A stretch of 64,000 nucleotides of DNA from Clarireedia homoeocarpa (lineage: Eukaryota > Ascomycota > Leotiomycetes > Helotiales > Rutstroemiaceae), in contig LNKV01000009.1 in assembly GCA_001465935.1 (NCBI GenBank), positions 62,001 through 126,000 of the forward strand, in the 5' to 3' direction. A program made the position numbers and the translations under genes. The notes below the pieces were generated by a model. The model had not been told where the DNA came from. It saw only the letters and a list, made by a program, of their open reading frames with translations, and did no database searches. This document shows positions 23,234-35,724 of this stretch, in pieces; the stretch's first letter is position 1, and each line of letters begins with the position of its first letter.

Positions 23234-25244
23234 ATGGATCCCAAGTTAGGAAATGGAGGAGAAGGTCGCGACCCGGAAAAGGCCCTCCATCCTTCCAAAT
23301 CAAACTCTTCACTAGAAAATGCCCAGGCTACATATATGGACGAGGCGCCGAAAGGTCCTTGGACTACACGATTCGTCGACAGCTTCCGACGGGATCCTAA
23401 TGCCGCTGTCACAAAGGCTTCCGAGAGAGCTGTAAGTGGTGGTGAGCATGGTGGTTTCGACCATACTGCTGCTGCAGAAGCTACGGCGAATTCGGGTCTA
23501 TCGAGGAAGTTGAAGGCTAGACATTTGCAGATGATTGCTATTGGTGGTAGTATTGGTATGTACTTTTTTTTGGTCTTTGTCAAAGCGTTACCCTCCGATC
23601 TCTTCCCTGCGTCGAGGCGTTGCAAAATATTTCGTTTAATCTTTACTGCGCTGAAACTAATGGCATATCCGAATAGGTACCGGTCTTTTCGTCACATCTG
23701 GAGCTGCGCTCTCAAACGGTGGACCTGCATCCCTGATCATCGCCTATGGTATCATCGGTATAATGTTGTTCTGCACAGTCCACGCTCTAGGTGAGATGGC
23801 TGTCGTATTCCCTGTTGCTGGTTCTTTCTCCGCATACTCTACTCGTTTCTTGGATCCTGCGTGGGGTTTTGCTATGGGATGGAACTACGCGATTCAATGG
23901 CTCGTGGTCTTGCCTCTGGAAATCGTGGCTGCTTCGATCACATTGGGTTACTGGCCTGGTGCTGCTAATACTAATTCTGCTGCTTGGGTTACAATCTTCT
24001 TCGTTGTTATTGTTGCTATCAACTTCATCGGTGTTAGGGGTTACGGAGAGGCTGAATTCATCTTCTCGATTATCAAGGTGATTGCCGTTATTGGATTCAT
24101 CATTCTTGGTATAGTCCTTGACTGCGGTGGAGGACCAGACGGCGAGTATATTGGAGACCGTTACTGGTACCCAAACAGAGTCGCTTCTAACTATGCTGGG
24201 TACGATAACCCCGCCAACCAAGACGACAATGGAAACCCTCTTCAGATTGTCTCGGGTGCGTTCAACAACGGATTCAAGGGTCTTTGCAGTGTGTTCGTCA
24301 CCGCAGCTTTCTCCTTCGCCGGTACCGAGCTTGTTGGCCTTGCTGCCGCCGAAGCTGCCAACCCACGCAAAACTCTTCCAACCGCTATCAAGCAAGTTTT
24401 CTGGCGTATCTGCCTCTTCTACATGGTCGCCTTGACTCTCGTCTCCGTCCTTGTCCCATACGGTGACCGCAGACTTCTCGGATCCAGCTCCACTGATGCA
24501 AAGGCCTCTCCTTTCGTCATTGCTATCAACAATGCTCGCATCAGCGTTCTACCGTCGATCATGAACGTCGTCATTCTTATCTCCGTCCTTTCCGTCGGTA
24601 ACTCTTCCATCTACGGTTCTTCCCGTACTCTTGCCGCTCTCGCCGAACAAGGCCAAGCACCACGTTTCCTCGCCTACATCGACCGTGAAGGTCGTCCCCT
24701 TATGGCTATCATTGTCGCCTCCGTCCTTGGTCTTCTTTGCTATGTCGTCGGCGGTGGACAAAAAACCGCCGCCACGGCCCTCAACTGGCTCTACTCCCTA
24801 TCCGGTCTTTCCTCCCTCTTCACCTGGGGTTCGATCTGCCTCGCACACATCCGTTTCCGCGCTGCCTGGAAGAAACAAGGCCATTCGCTCAGCGAACTCG
24901 CCTTCACATCCCAAGTCGGAGTTATCGGCTCCTGGGTCGGTTTCATCCTCAACGTTCTCGTCCTGATCGCACAATTCTGGACAGCCATCTGGCCCATTGG
25001 ATACGCCTCCATGAGTGCATCGGACATTGCGGAGAGCTTCTTCCTGGCGTATCTTGCGGCGCCGGTGGTGTTGTTTTGCTACATTCCTTACAAGCTGTAT
25101 TATAAGACACCTTTCATGAGAAGTTCGACTATCGATTTAGTTACTGGTAGGAGAGAGGTTGATACGGCGGAATTGATCGAGCAGGAGAGGTTGGAGAAGG
25201 CCAGTTGGCCGGCTTGGAAGAAGGTTTATAAGACTCTCTGTTAG
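23234..25244 (+). CDS. General amino-acid permease (YAT/Gap1 type)
   Basis: Two exons (23234-23555, 23677-25244; 121 nt intron) give 629 aa. The N-terminal 95 residues are hydrophilic and rich in Lys, as in permeases that are ubiquitinated. The intron lies inside the first transmembrane segment and splicing restores the motif HLQMIAIGGSIGTGLFV, the YAT family signature. About twelve hydrophobic segments follow, with ELVGLAAAEAANPRKT as the conserved loop. The C-terminus RLEKASWPAWKKVYK is typical of Gap1-like endocytosis signals. Function: proton-coupled uptake of amino acids at the plasma membrane. The gene stands alone behind a long intergenic region with GATAAG motifs, which fits nitrogen regulation. 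Specificity cannot be read from the sequence. Confidence 0.95.
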
Positions 25245-26776
25245 ACATATTTACTCTTAGATAGAGGCAGTCCAAGAGACACGGGGGATATGAATTTAAT
25301 GATTGCGTTTTTTGTTCTGTTCGATCAATTGTGTAAGCTATACGCATGGTTTTTGGTTTGGTGGCTTGGGAAAATGGTGAGGATATGAATCCATGGATGG
25401 ATCAAATGGGTGGGCGGCGGGTTGTACTTGTAATTTAGGAGTATGATGGATGATGTATACTGGGAAGAAGGAAGAGAAAAAGAATAGGGGCAGCAAAGCA
25501 AGATGTATGGGATTCCTTGCCAAATACAGATGGAGACGAAAGAAAAGTTATAGTATAAAAAAGGCTCAGCGGTTGGAGCTGGGATTATACGAATCAATGG
25601 AATCAATGAATGAATAAATAGATGTCCTGGGAGATGAAAACTTTCTGGTTTTGAGGTGTGAGGTGTGGGTTATGAGTGAATTGTGTATATGTATGATGCA
25701 TATCTATCTGTGTGTGAATAAGAGTAGTTTAGTTGACGGAGGTGAAAGGTGAGAATAAGAAGTAGATAGAAATAGAAATAGAAATAGAAACGCAGTTCTA
25801 CAACGAACGATGTCCTTACGGTTTCGCGATGCTATTCGGGATGGATGATTGTTTCTTTGCTGTGGGTGTGGATTGCGAATGGTTGAATTGGCAGAGAGAA
25901 ATACTGTATCAAGTTTCTCATTATTGTGTGTCGTGCGCTGTGCTGTTTAAGCCGGTGGTGTGGTTGCTCAAATTGGAGGAGACTGGTGTTATGTTATGTT
26001 ATGTTTGGTGGTGATCTATGGATTGTGATTGTGAGGGTTGGGTTGGGTTGAGATTGGATGCAATGAGGAGAATAGACAGTTGTGTGAGCCGCCGAGGGGG
26101 TGGTGGTGACGGATGGAAGGACCGGTTATCTAATTTCTGCCAACTCGAATGTAATCCCAAAGACTGATAGATAGGAGAATGGGCAAGCGGTAAAATGTGT
26201 CCGAAATACTGAATTCACACGGTGGGTCGAACGATGATGTTCTAGTTGTGCCATCTACAAGTGCAGCTTTAGCAGTGAAGGATATTTTGAAGGAAGAATC
26301 GACTAGTGACCTGAGGCTGAGGGTTTGAAGAGCAGCAAGGGGTATACCGATTTCTGGATCATAGCCCAACCGCAGGATTATATCTAGAGAGAACAAACGA
26401 CCTCCGTAGTTCAACAAAAACAAGAATCTGAGTGTTAGATTGATAGTTTCAGACAATGAGACTCTGAGAATGTATTGTCAACGTAGACATCCCACGAACT
26501 CAAAGGATGTTTTCAAAGACGACTTTGGCCTGCAACAAAAGAACCTATCAAAATCAAGTTAAGCAAGGCACGTTTGTATCATTCATATTTTATTGCCGAT
26601 CCAAACTCCCATTTCCGCTGCTTTGTGTTATAATACAACATGATACATCATAAAATCTTATCATCCAATCCAATCCAATCCAATCAACCCCTCTACCACC
26701 CATCCTACTCCCTTCTCCTACAACCCTTCCACTCTCCCACCACTCTCCTCTCCTCCCCCATCTTCCTTCGTCCTAT
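25245..26776. other. Intergenic, AT-rich 3' flanks
   Basis: The 1.5 kb between the convergent permease and the Ala-rich gene hold simple repeats: an ATAGAA-type run near 25765-25792 and a CCAAT pentamer run near 26664-26686. No supported gene. Confidence 0.5.
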
Positions 26777-27996
26777 TTAAGAATGACCAACCAACCCCGC
26801 CTGAGGCGCATTATCCGGGTTCGTATTGGCTCCTGCAAATCCCAACGCGGTGTTCCAGTTGTCCGCGGTACTAACATTCTTGTTCGGCGTGACTGACGCT
26901 TTTGCCGCCAAACAAGCCGACTTAGCCGCTGCATTTGCGTTACAGACATTAGTCAACTGATCACAGATGCGGTTCATGATGATGACTGGGTTGAGAGCCT
27001 CCTCCTGTCCTTTGTTGACCAAGGGGTCGACAGCCTGGAAAGTGAATTCCGTTGCGGGGCGGCCGTCGAGGCCGGCTTCGAATTTCATTGTTGGGACACA
27101 GAGACCGAAATCGAGACCGGCGATGGTGGAGGCTTGTACGCTGCCGGAGGAGGCGGCGCTGCCTGTGCTAGCGCCGGAGTTGGAGGAGGCGGCGGCAGCG
27201 GCTGCGGAAGTAGTGGCTGCGGTGGCGGCGGCGGCAGAAGTAGCGGCTGCGGTGGTGGCGGCGGCCCTGGTGACGGTGACGAGGGTAGTTCCTCCGCAAG
27301 AAGCTGCGGCCGCGACATTTCCTCCAGTCGAGTCGGAAACTGCAGATGTGCTATTCGATGCGGCAGCTCCTCCAGTAGCAGCTCCGGCTGCGGCTCCGGC
27401 CCCGCTAGCAGCAGCACCAGGAGTGCCCTTTGTACCAGCGGCATCGGTAGTGGTGAAGTTGCTGAAGCCCTGAGCGACCATAATGTCGGCAACACTCAAT
27501 CCATCTGCTTTGAACGGGGTAGTGACACTAGTAGCGCTATTTGCGTTCTCGGTATCACTTCCGGTGACAGCGGGATCGACCTTGGGAATCACACCTCGGA
27601 GTTCGGCTGTGGCGGGGAGAGTGGGATCGGAACAAATGTTGGGAACGCTGACGACGAAAGGGTTGAAGTTCTGCTCGGCGGCTACGAGACCACGTGCTGC
27701 AGCGATGACTTGAGGGTCGGTTCCAAGCTCGCTGACAATTTTATCGGCTTGGCTGAGTTTGCCACAGGGGTTTGCTGCTGCGAGGAGGAATGAGATGGAG
27801 CTGCCTGCGAGAGTGGCAGCTTGACCAGATTGCCCGAAGTTACTGAGGGCGGAAATAGCGGCGATTGGGACTTGTTCTTGACCGAAGCTGTTGCGGAATA
27901 TTAGCGTCTATTGAATTCGAATTTGAGGGACAAAGCTGCTTACCGAGCTTCAGCCAAAGCCACCAAGAGAGAAACTAAAACAGTTTGAGAAAGCAT
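26777..27996 (-). CDS. Secreted alanine-rich protein of unknown function
   Basis: Two exons (27996-27944, 27887-26777; 56 nt intron) give 387 aa. Residues 1-17 form a signal peptide (MLSQTVLVSLLVALAEA). A conserved N-terminal domain follows (FGQEQVPIAAISALSNFGQ, later NPCGKLSQADKIVSELG and FNPFVVSVPNIC), then an Ala/Ser/Thr/Gly-rich linker of about 130 residues with several Cys, and a C-terminal domain rich in Cys and Ala (CDQLTNVCNANAAAKSAC). Proteins of this type are widespread in ascomycetes, abundant and often annotated under unrelated names. No enzyme motif is visible. The linker explains the very low codon diversity and the many spurious open frames on both strands between 26.97 and 27.79 kb. 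A cell-wall or apoplastic role is plausible but unproven. Confidence 0.8.
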
Positions 27997-29317
27997 CGTG
28001 ATATTCGTTGAGACAAAGATCGAGTAAAGACTAAAGTTAAAGAGTGGACCAGCCTTGGTGTAATGGTTGAACAAGCTTAAGGAATGTATCGAACGTAGTA
28101 AGTAAAGTAGTTCGCAGAACTAAACGAATGAAAAGACAGTTAAACTGAAGTGGAGTAGAGAAGAAAGATCAGATGGAAGATGATGATGATGGAGAAAAGA
28201 AAACTGGAGAGAAGGGAAACATTGAATACTTATAGAGAAGGGAGATGAGCACGAACGCTCCACGAACCAACAGAATGTCCGTCAAGAAGTCTAGGCTCGC
28301 AATGCTGGTGGGAGATCATACTATGCGCGACTAAGATCACCTTGTCACAAGGAGAGGGGGACGACTAAGTGGAGATCAAGGTATGATACACACTTCAGAT
28401 GACAGCGGCACTGCAACTATTACCGCTGACGCATCCCGGCTCTGCGACCGTTGAGAGATTACCCAGCTTCAGTTCGGATTGATCCGAAGTATTATGAGAT
28501 GAAAATGGTACTTTGAATCGGATGAGAAATGGAATTCAGCCTCGTCATGTCTCATATCTCCCCTGCCCAAACGCTTCACATTTTTGAAAGACCGCGAACT
28601 GACGCTATGCGTTTTCTTGGCGTATGAGAAGTAACCCAACTCTGACCTACAAGGCGAAACAATCGCACCACTCGACAAAACCCGGGGAAACAAGCAACCA
28701 AATAGATTGTAAGCTTAACATTCAATTAATTTCGAATGAAATGCAACGAATAGGAACATGAAGCAGATCCTGTGTCATGAGCTCGCTTATATCCGAAAGC
28801 CAAGGCTTGAGACGGTGTTGAGACAAGGGGGGTTTGAGCTGGGGGATAAGCGAAGGACGGTCCTCACTGCCGACAGATACAAGGATTACCAATTGCTTCA
28901 TGGAGAAGATTGAAGATGAAAGGGACCTCATGGAGACCTAGTTATACATATTCTTAAACCGGTCGCTATTGCAATAATTCCTCCAATAATATTGTGATCT
29001 GAAAATAGTCATGAACAAGCAAAATCATATTCCTTGTTCTGGAGAACTCGTCTGAAGATTTGATCCTTTCTCTTGCAATCTTGTTCATCTGAAATCTTGT
29101 TCATCTGAAATCTTGTTGGAAAAGCTAAGTTAAATGGTTTATGCAAGATGCGATCATTAGATCTTACGGATTGCGACATAATGATTGTATTAATTATGCG
29201 TTCGTCGTGTAACTCGTGCTGGCAGTCCATCGTGAGGCTTAGCACTTGCTATCAATTCCTGAAAAGCACGTTCTCCTACTCATTTGTTAATACGGATCAT
29301 TCGAAAACCTCATTTTA
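27997..29317. other. Intergenic between two minus-strand genes
   Basis: This 1.3 kb includes the promoter of the alanine-rich gene and the 3' flank of the P450. Only short frames without domain character were seen. Confidence 0.5.
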
Positions 29318-31087
29318 TTATAGCTCACCAAATATTCCACGTCTTCCGTCCAAAATATCTCCGGGTTTTTCTCTGCCGAGCTTTCGATCCCAGGTCTCAT
29401 AGTCGGCTTGAATATCCATTTCTCTCAAGGTCAACGCCAGAATAATCTTCATTTCGAGGAGTGCAAGTTCTTGACCAATACATGCTCGAGGCCCCTTCTC
29501 AAACGGTCGCCAGGCATCCTTCGGAATATCTTGGAAGTTGTGAGGGGCGGGCATAAATCGTTCTGGAATGAATTCATCCGGTCTAGGAAACAAATCTTCA
29601 CGTCGATGGATGGTGTGCGTAGAGACCATAACCATGAATCCCTTCGTCGGATATTGTTTACCATTATAGTTAAGAATAAGATCGTCACCTTGTCGTGCAG
29701 TGTCGGCGGGAGGGAAGACTCGAAGCGTTTCCTTGATACAGCTAAGAACATATGGTAGTTGGTTTACGATGTTCGGATTCTCTTTGATAATATCTGCAGT
29801 CTTGGAGATATCCTTTCCGAATACTGCATCAAGTTCATCTCGTGCTTTAGCCAGAGACTCCGGGTATTTGCTGAGTAAATGGTAAGCATATGCGATCGTA
29901 CTCGAAGAGGTATCATGGCCAGCAAAGATGAAGGTCTTCATCTGATCGATAGCCACTTCTTTGAATGTCTTATCCAGTCCCCGAGCACTAGAGTCCACAT
30001 TATCTTCTGCTTGTTGAAGAATGTATTCATCGAGAGCAAGATCAATGACTGGTTTCTTTTTGTGCTTTGTAGCTTGACCTCCTTTCTGAGCGAACCGAGT
30101 GTCCAAGACTTTTTCCAGATAGTTATTCATCTTCCGTGTATAGTATCGTTGCATAATTGGGCGCAGAGGATTGAGATTAACAAGCGGATTTGTGGCTACA
30201 ATCTTCGGCGTCCATGAGATGGATTCTCTGAACGACTCCACTAGTTCATTCTTTGTTGTTTGCGACTTCAGACTGATATCCAAGACAACATGGCCCATAA
30301 TATCAATTGTCGCAAGTGCAGCAGCCTCCTCAATTGGGCGCACTTCTCCCGAATCAGCGATCTTGCCCAAAACGTCGCGAAGAATAACGGCCTCATCTAC
30401 GATAGCAGGAACCAAAGTCATTAGATGAGAGAGAGCAAAACCAGGATTGAACAACGCCCTGTTCTTCTTCCATACTTCGCCTTCCGTGTACAAGATGCTT
30501 CGTTTTCCAGTAATATGACCGACATATTGCTCCACTGAAGGTGACTTAGGTAGTGAGTGGGACTGCGTGCATTGAGCAGCTAGATCCTAATCGCTTGTTA
30601 GCTATGCTATCCTAGATTCGACCATAGAATTGCAAGCCTCCTTCGCGTGAATAAAATTTGCTATAGATGTAATCTACATACCGGATCAGCAATGATAATC
30701 TGCCTATAATCAAAGAACGGCCAATTGTCCAAGATAAACATGTCCTTCAAATTGTACTCTCTGTACATCATGGTCATGATCCCATGAGGATGCGCCGTTA
30801 CTGGTGCATGGGCGTACATTTTACCCATAGCCCCTAGAGTTCCCAAAAGGATATTGAATGGTGGTGATGGTACAGAGGGGGCCTGCTTCTCGTTAATTGT
30901 CTATCGACTTGTGAAGGGAATTTCACCATACGATATCTTTGTAGGCTTGCCTATACCGAATAAATCGTACGATCCAGGTGATAAAAGATATAGCTGCGAC
31001 CGCCGTGATAGAGGTATAAATATTGGTGCTAAGCCATCCCTCGTCTGAAGGCATAGCCATTGGTGTGATAATTGTTCCATTCGCCAT
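29318..31087 (-). CDS. Cytochrome P450 monooxygenase
   Basis: Three exons (31087-30932, 30882-30682, 30586-29318; introns 49 and 95 nt) give 541 aa; the first acceptor could shift by one codon. The N-terminal helix (TSITAVAAISFITWIVRFI) anchors the enzyme in the ER membrane. Motifs: proline hinge PSVPSPPF, I-helix AGHDTSS at about 341-347 with the acid-alcohol pair, K-helix ETLR at 405-408, and heme loop PFEKGPRACIGQ with the cysteine ligand near 488. All core residues are present, so the enzyme should be active. It needs a cytochrome P450 reductase as partner. Substrate is unknown; no polyketide or terpene synthase is nearby, so it need not be in a cluster. ATG at 31087 is the first in-frame one that starts before the anchor. 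Confidence 0.93.
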
Positions 31088-31803
31088 AATGAATTGATAG
31101 AAGTGAGCAAGTTCGTGTGAAAAATAGTTTGCAATGAAAGATATAGTATGAATGGTAGTATCGTGTATCGTGAATCGTGAGACCACCTTGTCCGAGAAGT
31201 CGTCACCGGTTCAACATTCACTAGACGGATCAACTACTGTATCAATCTTTCTAACACTTCATCGTGTCACTGTTCAGCAAAATCTCCGAGAGGAAGTAAA
31301 CAATCAAGAGTTTGCAATCAAAAGTGACAGACACTCTCGTCGCGGTTGCTAACAGCTGCATACAATACGAACGCGCAGGGAACAAGTCGTATTCTCCGGA
31401 AAATAAAGCAGACCTCATTGGTTATTCAGTCGCTCCTAGATCCACAGACCGCGGAGCATACTTGAATGAGCTTGGACTCCGCCCACAGGGACTTCAAAAT
31501 GTCTGGGCGTTGAGCCTGCCAGAGACGGCGAACGACAGTATAACAATTTCACATGTAAGATTATAATTTCATATTCGAAGAGCTGTGAGTGCAGAAGACG
31601 CTGGAGTCTTAGGTTCATCTTGGCTTCATACTACACATCTACTCGTAGATATTTTGTTCAACATCATCCAATACCATTACAAACTAGGTAATGCCCCGTC
31701 CGAAGCCATTCATGGGTCCATTCATCCATTGATATCACAACTATTCATCCCTATCATACACCGAAGCAAATTATACGCTTTCCCGCAACCCTATATATGC
31801 ATT
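31088..31803. other. Intergenic, P450 promoter and Prp17 3' flank
   Basis: About 715 bp without a supported gene, between the P450 start and the Prp17 stop. Confidence 0.5.
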
Positions 31804-33378
31804 TTAATCCCAATACCTAATAGCGCCATCCAAACCAGCCGTCGCAACCTTCGAGCTCTCCTGAGGATTCCACTCCACGCAAGTAACCGCCTCCTTGCTC
31901 GCCTGAAACTTATGATACATCTTGCACTGCTTCCAGTCCCAGAAACATACATATCCACCACTGTCGCCCGAGGCAATGAACTGACCATCGGGACTACATG
32001 CCACATCAATCGCATAACCTGCATTGTTGTGACCCTTGAATACTTTCTTTCTGTTCTGACGGAACTTATCCGTCGCTCCGTAGACGAAGATATTGTTGTC
32101 GGAGGATTGATATGCGACCCATTTTTGAGATGGATGTAAGGAAGCGCGAGTCATGGGGTACATGTGAGGTTCTGCGATATATTTGATAGGAACGGGAATA
32201 TTGTAGTCCCATGCTCGTAAGGATTTGTCGTCGGATGTAGTCATGAAGCGACGATTTTCATCAACGAAGGTAATTGTATTGACAGCTGCAAGATGGTGAT
32301 CGTACTCTTGGACTATCTCTCTCGTTCGGATGTCGAATTGAATGATCTTTTTGTCAGACATTCCCGCAAGGAACTCGTTCGAATGTTCGGGGTCCGGATT
32401 GAATCGCACGACGTGAGGAGACTTGCCAGTCGTGAAGCGGTTTATACATTGTCCAGTTTCCGTGTCCCATAACTTCATCATGCGATCGTAAGAGGCGGAG
32501 ATAAATTGCGTGCCGGATGGGTTGAAAGTTATGTCTGATAGAGCTTTCTTATGGCCCGAATAAGTTCGCAGCAGCTCTCTTGAATGATGCGCATCCCAGA
32601 TCTTGACTGTTGTGTCTGCGCTTCCAGAAAGTAGTAAATGACCTGATCCTGGGAAGAACCGTATTCCAACAACAGGTTTCGTATGCCCTTTCCACGTATG
32701 TACCATCTTCTTTGGGACGAAGTTCTTGATACTTCCGACTTCTTTCTTCAGATCGATGTCGAGGTCCAGCGGAACATGCATGTATGTCCGTCCTTGGTAA
32801 TCATACTGTTCGGTCCCTTCAAACGTTGTCGTCTCGTCGCCCATTTCATCAGCCTCCTGCCGTTTCGCTAATGCTTGCGGCGGCGCAGATATAACAGCTC
32901 CACTCTCGATCACCTCTTCTTCCTCTTCCACCTCCTCATACTCCTCGTCGCTGCGTAGTGGCTCATTTTCATCCACCTCCTCATATTCCTCTCTTTTGTA
33001 TTTAGCCCAGGGTCCCATGTATGCGCCATCACCCTCAGCTATACTCGAGTCGCCCTTCTTTTGTCTCTTCGCCCGTATCCTGGCAGATTCTTCCTTGGCT
33101 TGTGCGCCTGATAGATGGGCTCCCCTTCGTTGTACTGCTCGATGTTGATCTCGAAAGGTATGCTCACTCAGGTACGTTTCTTCGGCATATCCAGTAAGTA
33201 CGTTCTTACGTTTTAACGATGCTTTTTCATCTTTGAAAGGATTGGCAGGTCCTTGTGTCGCGCGCGCAAGATTGTCTGCGCTATATTGGACGACAGCATG
33301 CTCTGGTCCGGCGGCCTGTCGAACTATCAAGGCGTTTTGTGGCGCCATATTTGGCGGATAGTCGCCGAAGTCCGCCAT
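31804..33378 (-). CDS. PRP17: Pre-mRNA splicing factor Prp17/Cdc40
   Basis: Single exon, 524 aa, ATG at 33378. The N-terminal third is hydrophilic (MADFGDYPPNMAP, KDEKASLKRKNVLTGYAEE), matching the conserved pre-WD region of Prp17, with an acidic stretch near residues 135-165 (VDENEPLRSDEEYEEVEEE). From about residue 220 there are seven WD40 blades; examples are HTWKGHTKPVVGIRFFPGSG with GSADTTVKIWDAH, FISASYDRMMKLWD and, at the end, VATAGLDGAIRYWD. The protein acts in the second catalytic step of splicing in the spliceosome. The gene lacks introns, unlike most neighbours. No frame breaks were seen. This is a core gene with few close alternatives; other WD40 proteins lack this N-terminal block. 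Confidence 0.95.
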   Translation of the reverse strand: MADFGDYPPNMAPQNALIVRQAAGPEHAVVQYSADNLARATQGPANPFKDEKASLKRKNVLTGYAEETYLSEHTFRDQHRAVQRRGAHLSGAQAKEESARIRAKRQKKGDSSIAEGDGAYMGPWAKYKREEYEEVDENEPLRSDEEYEEVEEEEEVIESGAVISAPPQALAKRQEADEMGDETTTFEGTEQYDYQGRTYMHVPLDLDIDLKKEVGSIKNFVPKKMVHTWKGHTKPVVGIRFFPGSGHLLLSGSADTTVKIWDAHHSRELLRTYSGHKKALSDITFNPSGTQFISASYDRMMKLWDTETGQCINRFTTGKSPHVVRFNPDPEHSNEFLAGMSDKKIIQFDIRTREIVQEYDHHLAAVNTITFVDENRRFMTTSDDKSLRAWDYNIPVPIKYIAEPHMYPMTRASLHPSQKWVAYQSSDNNIFVYGATDKFRQNRKKVFKGHNNAGYAIDVACSPDGQFIASGDSGGYVCFWDWKQCKMYHKFQASKEAVTCVEWNPQESSKVATAGLDGAIRYWD

Positions 33379-34290
33379 CTCTGAACCAATTCAAGAAGAG
33401 TAATAGCGAAATGGAGGAAGGAATATTTTGGCAGGCGCAATTCGTCTGTTGCTCAGTCTTCGTCTCACAAAGTTGAGGTTAATAACCACAAGGCGTGAAA
33501 TAATTTTAGTGCAAGGCTACCAATCACGTGTGGCTGTCAGTAAGTTCTACCTGCTAGGTTTGATGTTTGATGCTACTCATCTCCCGGAGCATACAGGTCC
33601 TGTTAGAAAAGATTTCCAAAATTACAATGATCTTCTTGATCGATCGTTCTCAAAATTGAAACCTCATTGTAAACTAGACGATTTTCCGACACCAGTTTTC
33701 TCACGTGATCAGCAACTCAACTATCCTTCATCATCGTATACTCGAAGAAATCATCAAATCATGTCTTTTGATTTTAAGGTCTATATTCCTGGGTTAAGGT
33801 TGCTGTATAAAAGAGGGTAGCATGCTCAAAGGTCCGTTCTCACGACATGAGTTCAATGTGCAAGTGCAACAGTTGTAAACGGTGAAGTTCGTATAATTGG
33901 CCGGAAAGTAAAGTATTATTGACTATGGACTAGATTCAATGCGTGTAGTGATGAGTAAAAGGAGACGCCCAGGTGGCTTGATCCATACATTAGTCCACCT
34001 ACCAAAAGACTAAACTTTTTTCATCGTATACGTTTCGTGAACCATATTACTGCGTAATAATCTACGTATAAGAATGATAAGGCACGAATAGGTTGGTGTT
34101 AGGATGTGAGGGTGTACTCCGCCTGGGCAGAACAGCAGAAACCGATGTTCCATTGTAAAGTTTATGATGGCTGTTCAAGATAGATTGGCGAATCTCAAAA
34201 TTCAAGTATCAACACTAGCAGCACCAGTACACAAACAAAGGATTCTTAAATCTGAAATCCAAAAAACCAGCACTTCAGAGACGCCGTAGC
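33379..34290. other. Intergenic upstream of Prp17
   Basis: No supported gene. Two CACGTG sites (33525-33530 and the longer TCACGTGA at 33701-33708) lie upstream of the Prp17 start. Confidence 0.5.
33525..33708. promoter_or_regulatory. Two CACGTG (E-box) sites upstream of Prp17
   Basis: CACGTG at 33525-33530 is about 150 bp upstream of the Prp17 ATG and TCACGTGA at 33701-33708 about 320 bp upstream. The latter is the Cbf1-type octamer. Function is inferred from the motif only. Confidence 0.25.
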
Positions 34291-34746
34291 TCAAAAATAG
34301 CCCAGAAAGTCCCAGTCGGAAGAGCAGTCACAACAGAACTTTTGAGTCGCTTCTGAATTCCAAGTCTCCAAACACCACGCAAGGGCATAGCCAAATACCA
34401 AAGCAATAACGACAACCCGCTTGGACTGTTTGGTGCAAACATCATGTTGCTTTCGATATTGTTTATGGATTTCATGGTAGCGTTGGCGCATCTCAGTCAT
34501 TTACTGGCGGAGATCAATCTCATTTGCCTCCACCATCTTACGATGAGCCACGGCCTTCCTGTGACGATCTTCGAGGATACCGAGAGCTCTCCCTGCTGAC
34601 ATATGCTCAGTTTTTCTAACTTCAGGAAGATGAGAAAAGCTAGAAAGGAATCCCCACAGAACAACAGCCAGCAAGATATATGAAAGAGAGAAAATATGGA
34701 ACCACTGCTTGAGAAATGGAGAGATGTGTTCACGTTCACTATACAC
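34291..34746 (-). pseudogene. Possible broken two-helix coiled-coil membrane protein
   Basis: Two open segments in one frame are separated by a single TAA at 34503-34501. The first has a hydrophobic helix (FSLSYILLAVVLWGFLSSF) followed by a charged helical region; the second continues the charged helix (MTEMRQRYHEIHKQYRKQH) and ends in another hydrophobic helix (VVVIALVFGYALAWCL). The helix character runs across the stop, which hints at a nonsense change in one protein. The first segment lacks an ATG; it opens at GTG. A GTAAAT donor at the stop could instead begin an intron of about 55 nt. No family is recognised, and the locus may not be a gene. Confidence 0.25.
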
Positions 34747-35724
34747 CTCGTGCTTGCAATATGTATGCTCGTCGAGTAGAAGAATTTACAGCTGATCAAA
34801 TTGGCTGCTTCGCACAATTGCACCTCGTTCACTTAGAACTGATAGAGGATGCAGGATGAGTGAGATATCACAAACTGAGGAAGTTATAGAATGACAAGAA
34901 ATCCAGTGAAAGTTTCTTGTGCTGAAACGAAATATCTCGAGAATGCAGAAGACCAAAGACGAGCTAACAACCAAGCGAACCTTTCCTAGTTTTGTGGCTC
35001 ACCAGCTGTGGCTGATGAAATATCACGTGGCTAAGTAGCTTGAATGCAGAAGTGTGGTAGCAAGCTCCCGACTGTATGTCCTTCGGAAAGGACGCAACGA
35101 TGATATCGTAAATCGTCGAAGCCATAATGCTGTGCTATCCGAGTTCGTCGGTTCGATGAGGTAAGCTCACCTGCAGCCTTGCCAAACATCACATATGGAC
35201 CTAGCGTTGTGAGGCACGAGCTTTTCTCAATGAGGGGCGCTGTGTTACCTGGGGACGCAAAATTGAGTAATTTGTGCGCAAAAGAAATATAATGTAACAC
35301 AATCGAGAACATAACATCCAGTGAAAACAAGGACAAAATCTTTATCAGAACTTCACACTGTTTCCAGTACGTCCGATATCTATCCACAAAAGACTTCCCC
35401 GAAGTCAGACATTATGGAAGCCTCCCAAATGCCACCAATACAACCCCCTATGGAAGCACTACCATTAAACCTGTAGCTCTAACCAGCCATCACCACCCCG
35501 CCCAGCCCAGCCCAGCCATACCATTCGTATTTTATTTAGTCGTAGAGATCATGGCACATTAGAAACCTGCCACCCAATTTGTCGTATCGCTCCCTTGCCC
35601 CCCCCCCCCCCCCCTCTCCTCTTCGGCAAACCTACAGCACCGCATGTGCGCCCGTCGTCGAATAAAGAACCCGCAGCTATACCTATTGTCCCACGTTATA
35701 TCGGTCGCCGATGTTGTTCACAAG
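34747..35724. other. Intergenic with poly-C tract
   Basis: No supported gene. A run of about 18 C lies near 35600, a likely site of sequencing uncertainty. It ends at the stop of Erv14. Confidence 0.5.

Noticed and set aside
27134..27793. Long plus-strand Gly/Ser/Cys-rich open frame opposite the alanine-rich gene
   Set aside because: It is a composition shadow of the GC-rich alanine linker; it has no domain, and the minus-strand gene has a signal peptide, an intron and conserved domains.
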